Below are positions 36,289 to 44,264 of a stretch of DNA of 64,000 nucleotides, piece after piece. A program made the translations under genes and the position numbers. Each line of letters opens with the position of its first letter. Position 1 is the first letter of the stretch. Source of the DNA: JAKAGZ01 sp963783855 (lineage in GTDB: Bacteria; Bacteroidota; Ignavibacteria; Ignavibacteriales; Ignavibacteriaceae); the NCBI GenBank assembly GCA_963783855.1, contig CAWAPE010000014.1, positions 310,001 to 374,000 on the forward strand. The letters run 5' to 3'. The notes under the pieces are model-generated. The model was given only the letters and a program-made list of their open reading frames with translations. It did not search any database and was not told the origin of the DNA.

Positions 36289-36924
36289 ATGGACAAGGAA
36301 TTAAACAAATTTAAACATAGCCTAATTATACCGATAAGTTTTATTTTACTCTTATGGGCAATAAAATTGTTCGAGGTGATAAGTGGAATAAGTTTTGTTC
36401 AGTTAGGCCTGTTTCCACACAAAATAAGCGGTTTAATAGGAATTATTACAGCCCCACTCATTCACGCAAATTTTAATCATCTGATCTCTAATTCAATTCC
36501 GGTCTTATTGCTTAGCGGAGGACTCATCTATTTTTATCCAAAGTCTGCTTTTAGGGTTATGGGAATGGTATATATTATTCCTGGTATATTTGTTTGGTTT
36601 TTTGCTCGTCCGGCATACCATATTGGCGCAAGTGGACTAATTTATGGGTTTGTTTCATTTCTATTTTTCAGTGGCCTTATTAGAAGGGATAATCGTTCGA
36701 TAGCTTTGGCTTTGATAGTCACGTTTCTTTATGGCGGAATTATATGGGGTGTTTTACCTATAGACAGGGAAATTAGCTGGGAATATCATCTATTCGGAGC
36801 TTTAACAGGCATTTTTTGTGCTTTTATATTTCGTAAACTTGATCCTGCAATAAAATATGAGTGGGAGGAGGATGATTACGAAGAAGATGGAAATTATGAT
36901 AGAGATAAGGTTTCTTACAATTAA
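36289..36924 (+). CDS. Rhomboid-family intramembrane serine protease
   Basis: 211 aa from ATG 36289. A longer frame starts at TTG 36184, but its 35 extra residues do not look like protein and the membrane domain is complete without them. Six helices are visible. The catalytic dyad is S115 in GASG (HIGASGLIYG) and H167 in EYHLFGALTG; the oxyanion-region HANFNHLISN is present at 59-68. It cleaves membrane proteins within the bilayer. The acidic tail (EWEEDDYEEDGN) is cytoplasmic. Convergent with marC with a four-base gap. Confidence 0.85.
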   Translation: MDKELNKFKHSLIIPISFILLLWAIKLFEVISGISFVQLGLFPHKISGLIGIITAPLIHANFNHLISNSIPVLLLSGGLIYFYPKSAFRVMGMVYIIPGIFVWFFARPAYHIGASGLIYGFVSFLFFSGLIRRDNRSIALALIVTFLYGGIIWGVLPIDREISWEYHLFGALTGIFCAFIFRKLDPAIKYEWEEDDYEEDGNYDRDKVSYN

Positions 36925-36928
36925 TATT

Positions 36929-37567
36929 TTATTTTATCATAAAAATATCTCTTAGTATTGGTTTCAACCCGCTGAATAAAAATTCTACTGCGATCACCAT
37001 TACTATCAACCCCATAATTCTCATTAATACTTTGTTGCCGCTGTCACCTAAAAAAGCCATCACTTTTCTTGCGCTTAATAGTAAAAGTAATGTAATTCCG
37101 AGAATCAAAAATATCACTCCGAACAAAACAGCTTTCTGCTCAATTAAACTTGCATCGTTCATCATAACTATTGATGCTGTTATTGCACCGGGTCCGCAGA
37201 TCAATGGTATTGCCAGCGGTGTAATTGCAATGTCTTTTGCAAATTCTTCCAAATTTTCTTCATCTGATTTTGTGCGTATTAGTCTTGCCTGAAGCATATC
37301 AAACCCTGCAAGAAAGAAAATTATTCCACCAACTACACGAAGGCTATTTACAGAAATCTGAAAAAATTCAAAAATAAACTTGCCCGAAAACGCAAATACA
37401 GCCAATATAATAAATGCCGTTGATACTGCCTTTACAGCAACCTGCCTTGCTTCTTTTGATGACATTTGAGCTGTCATAGAAGTGTAAACAGGAATGATTC
37501 CCAGCGGATTTACCATTGTAAAAATAGAAGTGAATGCGAGTAATCCGAATTCGAAAAGGTTGTGCAT
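36929..37567 (-). CDS. MarC-family inner-membrane protein
   Basis: 212 aa with six hydrophobic segments. The family hallmarks are the start FTSIFTMVNPLGIIPVY and the middle ITPLAIPLICGPGAITASIV. The family was once linked to antibiotic resistance but its role is unknown; some members are annotated as amino-acid exporters. Lies 12 bases downstream of the beta-propeller gene at 37580. Confidence 0.88.
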   Translation of the reverse strand: MHNLFEFGLLAFTSIFTMVNPLGIIPVYTSMTAQMSSKEARQVAVKAVSTAFIILAVFAFSGKFIFEFFQISVNSLRVVGGIIFFLAGFDMLQARLIRTKSDEENLEEFAKDIAITPLAIPLICGPGAITASIVMMNDASLIEQKAVLFGVIFLILGITLLLLLSARKVMAFLGDSGNKVLMRIMGLIVMVIAVEFLFSGLKPILRDIFMIK

Positions 37568-37579
37568 TTGTATACTGGT

Positions 37580-38716
37580 TTAAAGTTTGATACGTAAAAC
37601 TACTGGTTTTTTAAGTTTATCCATAGGGAAAATTAAGCCGTCTTTATCAAAGCTGTTCCATTGAGAATTTGCTATGAAATAAAAATTATCGTTATATAAA
37701 ATTCCTAAAGTAATTTCATCAAACAATGGATTATTTGCTTCCAAAGTTTCCCATCGGGTTACTTTATTTTTATCATCATTTAAATAAATCCTTATCACGC
37801 GCTGAGGACTTACACCATTTTGTGTAGCGATTAGTGAATTATTGTAGAAATATAATCCGTCAATTCCCTGCGGTACAAAATATTCAGAAGGTTCAATGTA
37901 AATTAATTTGCCTGACTTAAAATTAAACCTGTAAAGTCCGAGTGCATAATCAACTAAATATAAATTGTTATTTTCTTCATCTAGATCCAGTCCCTGCAAA
38001 GAAACAAATCTTCCCGGTTTTATTATTTGTTCAATGTTGTCATCTGAGTAAGACAATTTATAAACAGTATTATCTTTTGAATCACTTATGTAAACATTAC
38101 CTTTTTTATCAATTGCCAGATCGCCAAAAACGTGGGCAGTCCCTTTATTATCAAAAAAATATTTTTTTATTAATTCTCCCGAATCCAGATTATATTTTAA
38201 CAGCGCGCCTTTTCCATCTTCTTCTTTATTAAAATTTATCATTTGCGGCATTGGTGAAGTGCAGGCATATAAAAGACGACGCTCAGCATCAATCTTCATC
38301 CCGAATACTGACCACAGACTGTCCTGCATTTCAGATTTAAAATCTCCTGTTGCTCCGTTTTTATCTATCTTTACAATTTTACGTTTATGAATTGAACTGA
38401 GATAAAAAGTCCCGGTTTCCGGATCGAATACAACGCTTTCAGTAATAAGATCTTTTTCCGGGTATTCCAGTTGAACGCTGGAATTGTTAGTCGGGAGTGA
38501 ATTCTTTTTCAACTCCCTAAGAATGATCCTAAATTCATCCTTATCCAAGCACCGCTGCAAAATCTCCGTCCTTTTCCACCTGGTAAAAAAGTCCCATTTT
38601 TGCCATTTTATGCAGTATTTTAAAGGCTTTTTCGTACTGATTGTTAAAAACATAGGAGACAGCCAGGTTATATAGCATCGTCGGGTGATTTGGTCTGAGG
38701 GCAAAGCCTTAGTCAT
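37580..38716 (-). CDS. Beta-propeller (NHL/SMP-30-like) protein, N-terminus scrambled by frameshifts
   Basis: 378-aa frame. From about residue 80 it is a six-bladed propeller of the NHL / gluconolactonase kind (SVVFDPETGTFYLSS, GDLAIDKKGNVYISDS, LQGLDLDEENNNLYLVDY). The first 60 residues are out of frame. Reading the other frames gives a TPR-like segment (PTMLYNLAVSYVFNNQYEKAFKIL) that belongs in front. At least three one-base shifts, near 38725, 38700 and 38545, separate the exported start at 38868 from the propeller. The true protein is about 425 aa, exported, with a TPR-like N-part. Either a decaying gene or sequence errors. Confidence 0.7.
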   Translation of the reverse strand: MTKALPSDQITRRCYITWLSPMFLTISTKKPLKYCIKWQKWDFFTRWKRTEILQRCLDKDEFRIILRELKKNSLPTNNSSVQLEYPEKDLITESVVFDPETGTFYLSSIHKRKIVKIDKNGATGDFKSEMQDSLWSVFGMKIDAERRLLYACTSPMPQMINFNKEEDGKGALLKYNLDSGELIKKYFFDNKGTAHVFGDLAIDKKGNVYISDSKDNTVYKLSYSDDNIEQIIKPGRFVSLQGLDLDEENNNLYLVDYALGLYRFNFKSGKLIYIEPSEYFVPQGIDGLYFYNNSLIATQNGVSPQRVIRIYLNDDKNKVTRWETLEANNPLFDEITLGILYNDNFYFIANSQWNSFDKDGLIFPMDKLKKPVVLRIKL

Positions 38717-38868
38717 GTTAACAAAAGGGAGTCGTACTTTTTTGCCTGGTAATAATTCATAGCTGCTCTGTAGAAATTATTTCCTTCCTTAAAATTTGGC
38801 TCCTGCCCGAAAGTGGTTACAGCAGAAATTAATATCAAAAAAAAGATCAGTGATTTTAAAGTTTTCAT
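38713..38868 (-). pseudogene. Detached N-terminus (signal peptide) of the propeller gene
   Basis: 51 codons starting at ATG 38866-38868: a signal peptide ending VTTFGQ, then NFYRAAMNYYQAKKYDS, the beginning of a TPR-like helix. It stops at TGA 38713-38715 because of a shift near 38725 and should join 37580-38716. The ATG is nine bases after the decarboxylase stop, so the two genes form a transcription unit. Confidence 0.65.
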
Positions 38869-38877
38869 AGATCGATT

Positions 38878-39126
38878 TTATTTTATTTCTGAATAGGTTT
38901 TTTGAATCAAGGCCCACGCATTTATTACGTGCTCTTCTTTTGTACGAATTCCCGATACAACAAGCCGGATAACAAATTTATCATTCAGTTTTGTATGTGT
39001 AATGAATAATTTACCCGACTCATTTATTTTGTTAATCAGTTTTTCATTCAGAGCATCCAGTTTTTTTTCATCCATGTTACCCGGATTTGCCCTGAAGCAT
39101 GTTGTGCTGAAAGGTGTCGGCGCCAT
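38878..39126 (-). pseudogene. Detached C-terminus of the PLP decarboxylase
   Basis: About 82 codons: APTPFSTTCFRANPG, ALNEKLINKINESGKLFITHTKL, then FVIRLVVSGIRTKEEHVINAW. This is the normal C-terminal domain of group II decarboxylases (about 80 residues). It continues 39048-40343 after a missing base near 39135-39139, in the T-run of CCAAATTTGAAAG. Confidence 0.8.
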
Positions 39127-40343
39127 TCTTTCAAATTTGGATGTTCATCTATCCATCCCGCAAAAAGTTTTCCAAGTCTCAGATGTTCTCTGAGGATATT
39201 CTGGATTCCTTCCACACCGAAGTATCTGATAACAAACCATAATTTTAAAGAACGAAATCTTCTGCCTAGCTGGATTCCGTAATCCATATAATTTTCAACT
39301 TCGGAATCGTGACTGGTTTTTAAATACTCAGCAACAAGACTGAATGCTCTTTTCAATGTATCTTTGTGCTTTGTATAGAGTACGCTAAGATCAATAGGTA
39401 TGAACATCCATTTGTGCGGGTTTACTACTATAGAGTCCGCGTTTTCAACACCATCTAATATGTTTTTCATTTCGGGCAATATTGCTGTAACTCCTGCGTG
39501 TGCGGCGTCTACGTGAAGCCAGATTTTTTCTCTTTTGCAGATTTCAGCAATTTCAGGGACGGGATCTATACTGGTTGTTGAAGTAGTTCCAACGGTTGCA
39601 ACTACACAGAAAGGCAGCCATCCCTTTTTTCTGTCTTCATTAATTGCTTCTCCAAGTTTTTTAGTGATCATTTTAAAATCTTTATCCACAGGAATTTTTC
39701 TAATTCCTTCCAGGCCAATACCAAGAGTAAGTGCGCCTTTATCAATTGATGAATGAGCGTGTTCGGAACAATAAAGTTTAAGTCTTGGGATTTCCTTTCT
39801 GCCCGAAAGTCCTTTTTTTCTCGTTTGAATATTTACATTTTCTCTTGCCGCAGCAATTGCGTGCATTGAACTTACAGAGGCAGTATCATAAATTATTCCC
39901 CAGAAATCATCCGGTAATGATAACATTTGTCTGAACCAGTCCAGAGTAGCCTGCTCAAGCTCCGTTGAAGCAGGTGACGATTTCCAGAGCATTCCGTTAA
40001 TGTTAAATGCACTTGAAAGAAGTTCGGCTAAAATTCCCGGAGCAGAAGCCGTAGAGTTAAAATAAGCCATAAAGTTGGGGTGGTTCCAGTGAGTCATTCC
40101 GGGCATTATAATTTTGTCTATGTCTGATAGAACATCATTAAATTGTTCTGGCTTGTTAGGTGGATTTAAAGGAATTTTATTTTTTACATCACCTGGATTA
40201 ATGTTGCTTAAAACCGGATATTTTTCCGCATCTTTTAAGTACTCTGTTATCCAGTCGATTAACTGATATCCGTATTTTCTGAATTCTTCAGGCGGCATAT
40301 CAGAAAGTGAACTTGTATCGTAGGTATTTTTAATGTCTTCCAT
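39048..40343 (-). CDS. PLP-dependent group II amino-acid decarboxylase (aromatic-type), frameshifted near its end
   Basis: 431-aa frame, of which the last 20-odd residues (after DEHPN) are out of frame. The fold is that of DOPA/tryptophan decarboxylases: the N-terminal PPEEFRKYGYQLIDWITEYL, MTHWNHPNFMAYFNSTAS (81-100), the cofactor region SEHAHSSIDKGAL with its stacking His, LHVDAAHAG with the ring-nitrogen Asp, and the Schiff-base Lys K311 in NPHKWMF. Restoring one base near 39137 joins it to 38878-39126 and gives about 488 aa, the normal length. Substrate probably an aromatic amino acid. Confidence 0.85.
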   Translation of the reverse strand: MEDIKNTYDTSSLSDMPPEEFRKYGYQLIDWITEYLKDAEKYPVLSNINPGDVKNKIPLNPPNKPEQFNDVLSDIDKIIMPGMTHWNHPNFMAYFNSTASAPGILAELLSSAFNINGMLWKSSPASTELEQATLDWFRQMLSLPDDFWGIIYDTASVSSMHAIAAARENVNIQTRKKGLSGRKEIPRLKLYCSEHAHSSIDKGALTLGIGLEGIRKIPVDKDFKMITKKLGEAINEDRKKGWLPFCVVATVGTTSTTSIDPVPEIAEICKREKIWLHVDAAHAGVTAILPEMKNILDGVENADSIVVNPHKWMFIPIDLSVLYTKHKDTLKRAFSLVAEYLKTSHDSEVENYMDYGIQLGRRFRSLKLWFVIRYFGVEGIQNILREHLRLGKLFAGWIDEHPNLKEWRRHLSAQHASGQIRVTWMKKNWML

Positions 40344-40511
40344 TTTTTACCGGTTTTTTAATTCTAAGAAAATTTACCTCTTTTTGACAAATTTTGTCAA
40401 AAATGAATAATTCCTAAACAAATATAGCCAAAAACACCTCATTTTTTACGTATAAATGTGGCATATACTTTGAATAATGTAGCATAATTTTTAACTAAAT
40501 CTGAAAATAAA

Positions 40512-41360
40512 ATGAACAAGAATCTAAAAAACTTTTTTTATCCTAAAACATTCTGCATAGTTGGTGCTTCATCAAAAGAAAAAAGCATAGGTTATGAACT
40601 ATTAAAATCAATTAAAGAATATGGTTATACCGGGAAAATTTTGCCTGTAAATCCCAAAGCCGATGAAATACTCGGATACAAATGTTATGGCTCGATTGAA
40701 GAAATTACAGAGCCGATTGACCTGGCAATGGTTGTTGTTCCTAAGGCGTTTGCTGAAGATTCGATTGATAAATTATTAAATAAAAATGTCGGATCAATAA
40801 TTCTCGTAACTGCAGGCTTTAAAGAAGTTGGAAAGGAAGGTGAAGAGGCAGAAAAAAGGATACTTAAAAAAATAAAAAATGCCGGTGCCCGGATGGTAGG
40901 TCCAAATTGTATGGGCATTATTACAACTTTTAATGAAATTAGTTTAAATGCTACTTTTGTTGCGGAGAAACCTGAAATAGGGCAGACTGCATTTCTTTCG
41001 CAGAGTGGTGCTATAGGAGCGGCTATTCTAAATTCACTGAGAGAAACAGACATCAGGTTCGGACATTTTGTCAGCGTTGGTAACAAGGCGGATATTTCTG
41101 AAAATGATCTGCTGCCGTTCTGGGAAGAAGATAAACAAATTAAAACTATTACTTTTTATCTGGAAAGCTTCGTTGATGGTGAGAAGTTTATTAATAATTT
41201 TACTGATAAAAAAATAACAAAACCCGTAATTGTTTTGAAGGCGGGCAGAACTTCAAGTGGAATGAAAGCAGCACAATCGCACACAGGCGCGCTTGGAAGC
41301 AGCGACAGGGTGGTGGAATCGGTGTTAAACCAGTTTGGAATAATAAGGGCTAATCTTTAA
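40512..41360 (+). CDS. ADP-forming acyl-CoA synthetase, N-terminal part
   Basis: 282 aa: CoA-binding Rossmann domain (FCIVGASSKEKSIGYELL, about 13-30) and the start of the succinyl-CoA-ligase-like domain, with LSQSGAIGAAIL and the phosphohistidine-type SHTGALGSSDRVVES near the end. The frame stops at TAA 41358-41360, and the next frame begins immediately. In the family these two parts are one polypeptide; here a missing base near 41355 and an extra base near 41386 scramble about 10 codons. Full-length enzyme makes ATP from ADP and acetyl- or acyl-CoA. Split is not at a domain boundary used by natural two-subunit forms. Confidence 0.85.
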   Translation: MNKNLKNFFYPKTFCIVGASSKEKSIGYELLKSIKEYGYTGKILPVNPKADEILGYKCYGSIEEITEPIDLAMVVVPKAFAEDSIDKLLNKNVGSIILVTAGFKEVGKEGEEAEKRILKKIKNAGARMVGPNCMGIITTFNEISLNATFVAEKPEIGQTAFLSQSGAIGAAILNSLRETDIRFGHFVSVGNKADISENDLLPFWEEDKQIKTITFYLESFVDGEKFINNFTDKKITKPVIVLKAGRTSSGMKAAQSHTGALGSSDRVVESVLNQFGIIRANL

Positions 41361-42563
41361 ATGAACTTTTTAATTCCGCTAAAGGGATTTGAAAATTTCC
41401 CACTGCCAATTGGCAATAAGGTTGCCGTTGTTACAAATGCAGGTGGACCCGCAATTTTAGCCGTTGATTCATTGGATAAAAATGGATTAAAGCTTGCCGA
41501 TCTTTCAGAAAACACAAAAAATAAATTGAGGGAAATAGTTCATCCGGAAGGAAGCGTAAATAACCCGGTTGATCTTCTTCCTGGTGGTACAGCAGAACAA
41601 TTTAAAACTGTAAACGAGATCCTGATTTCAGATGAAAATGTGGACGGAGTAGTTTCAGTGTTTGTCGAGCCCGTTATGGTTCCGGCACTTCCTGTTATTG
41701 AGGGAATCAATGACATTAAAACAAAGAAGCCATTGCTTCAGGTAGTTATGCCTCTTCCGGAATTCTGGGAAAATTACAGGAAAAATTCTGCAACAAGGAA
41801 ACCGCTATTCAGAAATCCGGAGGATCCGGCAAAAGTTCTTGCGGACATGCTTTTTTATTCAAATAATATGAAGGGGAAAGAATTTTTATCAGCTTCGACC
41901 AGTAAATTTAAAACGAACCACCCCGGGTTTCTACAACCTACTGAAATAGAACAACTTACGAAAAAGTACAAGCTGCCTTCGGTCAGTAATCAATTTATAA
42001 AAGCCGATAGTATTAACAAACAACTGAGCAAGATAGAATTTCCTTTAGTTGTTAAGGGTATCTCTAAGGAGGTTGTACATAAATCCGAATTGAACGCCGT
42101 TAAAGTTAACATAAAAAACAAAAAGGAATTTAAGGAAGCGATTGACGAGATAAAGAAGAGCTTTGCGAAAAAGAAAATTGAAGTTGAGGAATTTCTGATC
42201 CAGCCGTTTGTGAAAGGGAAACACGAAATTCTTATAGGCGGCTTCCGCGATCCTTCATTCGGTCCGATGATTATGTTCGGAAGCGGCGGAAAATATGTCG
42301 AAGTGTTTAACGATACTTGTTTAAAATCTGCATACCTCTCGGATGAAGATATTGATCAAATGATTAATGAAACAAAAATTGGAAAAATTCTGAAAGGAGT
42401 GCGTGGCGAAAAACCTTTCCAAATTTCAAAACTTAAGAAAGTGATTAAATCTTCTGCTAAAATGATGCTCGATAATCCAGGCATAAAAGAATTTGATTTT
42501 AATCCTTTAATAATCACCGAAGATAAAACTATTTTTGCTGTGGATGTAAGAATTAAGATGTGA
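41361..42563 (+). CDS. ADP-forming acyl-CoA synthetase, C-terminal part
   Basis: 400 aa. The first eight residues are out of frame; from GFENFPLPIGNKVAVVTNAGGPA on it is the ligase domain, then from about 190 an ATP-grasp domain (SKIEFPLVVKGI, HKSELNAVKVN, EEFLIQPFVKGKHEILIGG, FDFNPLII). Together with 40512-41360 it makes one enzyme of about 683 aa. It probably helps conserve energy from acyl-CoA made by fermentation, next to the pyruvate:ferredoxin oxidoreductase downstream. Confidence 0.85.
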   Translation: MNFLIPLKGFENFPLPIGNKVAVVTNAGGPAILAVDSLDKNGLKLADLSENTKNKLREIVHPEGSVNNPVDLLPGGTAEQFKTVNEILISDENVDGVVSVFVEPVMVPALPVIEGINDIKTKKPLLQVVMPLPEFWENYRKNSATRKPLFRNPEDPAKVLADMLFYSNNMKGKEFLSASTSKFKTNHPGFLQPTEIEQLTKKYKLPSVSNQFIKADSINKQLSKIEFPLVVKGISKEVVHKSELNAVKVNIKNKKEFKEAIDEIKKSFAKKKIEVEEFLIQPFVKGKHEILIGGFRDPSFGPMIMFGSGGKYVEVFNDTCLKSAYLSDEDIDQMINETKIGKILKGVRGEKPFQISKLKKVIKSSAKMMLDNPGIKEFDFNPLIITEDKTIFAVDVRIKM

Positions 42564-42565
42564 TG

Positions 42566-43387
42566 CTATTTTATAACTAAAGCATTTACCAAAACTGCGG
42601 CACCCGCAAGCAAAAGTCCAAAACCGATTAATCTTGCCAGATTTTTTTCTGATACTTTAAGATTAAAATGATTGCCGATGAAAGCCCCAACGATGAATCC
42701 CCCCACAATAGGAAGGCTGTAGGTGAAATTAATATGTCCAAGCATGTAATGACTTACTGAGCCTGTGAGACTTGTAAACACGATCATAAATAATGCTGTC
42801 GCCGCAGCTACCGAAGGGGGAATTCCAAAAACATTTACCATTATTGGAGTTTTTAAAAACCCGCCCCCTATTCCGAAAAGGCCAGCCATCATTCCGGCAA
42901 TCATTCCAAATACTGACGCAAGCAAAGTGCTTATTCTGTAAGCGCCTTTTCCTGTTTTCCTTATAATGCGCGGTCCGAATTTATTCATTTTAAAAAATAT
43001 ATTGTCTTTGCTCATTGCAATTTTGTTTTTTTGACCTTTGCGGTATGTGTATGCACCAACTAAGGAAACAAAAACTGCAAAGATAATTTCGAGAGAGAAA
43101 AGGGGAATGATTGAAGTCAGTAAAGATCCCAGCACGGTTCCGACTATGGTAGGAACTTCCAGGAATATGCCCGCAAGATAGTCAATCTTCTTGCCTTTGA
43201 AATTAAAATAAGTTGAGATCATTGAACCTGGCAAAAGAGCAAGTATGACCGAACCCACGGCAATGTTGATCGGCACATTGAAGAAAATTATCAGTACCGG
43301 TATCATAAAGATTCCGCCACCAAATCCGACGACAGTACCGAATGCACTGAAAATAACAGCGAACAAAAAGATGAGAGCAATTTCCAT
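42566..43387 (-). CDS. TauE/SafE-family sulfite or organic anion exporter
   Basis: 273 aa, eight or so membrane segments in two related halves. Each half has the family motif: FGGGIFMIPVLIIFFNVP near the start and GIGGGFLKTPIMVNVFGIP in the second half. The hydrophilic loop 125-155 is basic, so cytoplasmic. Substrate unknown. Converges on the acyl-CoA synthetase with a two-base gap. Confidence 0.88.
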   Translation of the reverse strand: MEIALIFLFAVIFSAFGTVVGFGGGIFMIPVLIIFFNVPINIAVGSVILALLPGSMISTYFNFKGKKIDYLAGIFLEVPTIVGTVLGSLLTSIIPLFSLEIIFAVFVSLVGAYTYRKGQKNKIAMSKDNIFFKMNKFGPRIIRKTGKGAYRISTLLASVFGMIAGMMAGLFGIGGGFLKTPIMVNVFGIPPSVAAATALFMIVFTSLTGSVSHYMLGHINFTYSLPIVGGFIVGAFIGNHFNLKVSEKNLARLIGFGLLLAGAAVLVNALVIK

Positions 43388-43471
43388 AAAATAATTCTTG
43401 CTAAAAATTAATTGGCCAACAGAAAGCTAAAATTGAAATTAGTTAATTAACAGAGCTTCAACAAAAAAAAA

Positions 43472-43981
43472 TCACCATTTATTTAGATGAATCCTGTCCT
43501 GTTTATATCTTTCCGGTTGTTCCGGTTTTTCTGCCGGGTAACCGATAACAGCCATTGAAACCGGTACAATATTTTCGGGCATGTTAAAAAGCTTTTTAAT
43601 CCCCTCAACAATTTCATCAAAGGGATAAATTCCCACCCACACTGCACCAAGTCCGAGAGAATGAGCAGTAAGTAGTAAATTTTCTGTTGCTGCCGAAATA
43701 TCCTGAATTAATAGTCCAGCATTTTCCTGAAATTCTTTATCACCGCAAATTATTATCGCATGGGATGCATCTTTAATCATTTCAGCGTGAGGTGCGGCTT
43801 TCAAAATGTCATCAAAAATTTCTTTTTTATTTAATACAAGAAATTGCCAGGGCTGTTTATCAAAAGCGGAAGGTGCGAACATAGCACACGATAATAGTTC
43901 CGTAATCAGGTCTTCGGAAACTTTTCCGGTTTGATATTTTCTTATGCTCCGGCGTGTTCTAATTCCTTCTAAAGCATCCAT
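43472..43981 (-). CDS. Nitroreductase-family FMN protein
   Basis: 169 aa. FMN-binding signature IRTRRSIRKY at 7-16, SCAMFAPSAFDKQPWQFLV (active-site loop) and GLGAVWVGIYP near 110. The short length and PxDKQPW-like motif fit the ferredoxin/NADPH-type nitroreductases without extra helices. Reduces nitro compounds or quinones in vitro; physiological role unknown. Confidence 0.88.
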   Translation of the reverse strand: MDALEGIRTRRSIRKYQTGKVSEDLITELLSCAMFAPSAFDKQPWQFLVLNKKEIFDDILKAAPHAEMIKDASHAIIICGDKEFQENAGLLIQDISAATENLLLTAHSLGLGAVWVGIYPFDEIVEGIKKLFNMPENIVPVSMAVIGYPAEKPEQPERYKQDRIHLNKW

Positions 43982-44264
43982 TTTTCTTCCTAAAAAGTAG
44001 AGTAAATTTTATTTAGCACATCAAATATACCAAAGACAAAAAACAGTATCGATTTTATTTAAAATTAGCGAGAAATTCCCTTTTTTCGTTGGATTTTTAA
44101 ACTTCTCACTATCAAGAAATACCCATTTTTTCCATATGGAGAATTGTCAATTCCGATAAAAAACCTTTAAAAATTAGCTTAAAATGAAGCATTATCCTTG
44201 GTATGCTTTTGGAGAATATAGGAGGACAAAATTAACTTTTATCATTACTTCGAACGGAAAAAAG

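Noticed and set aside
44184..44264. Longer nifJ start
   Set aside because: Homologues begin at VTIDGNEAA; the added 27 residues are unlike the family.
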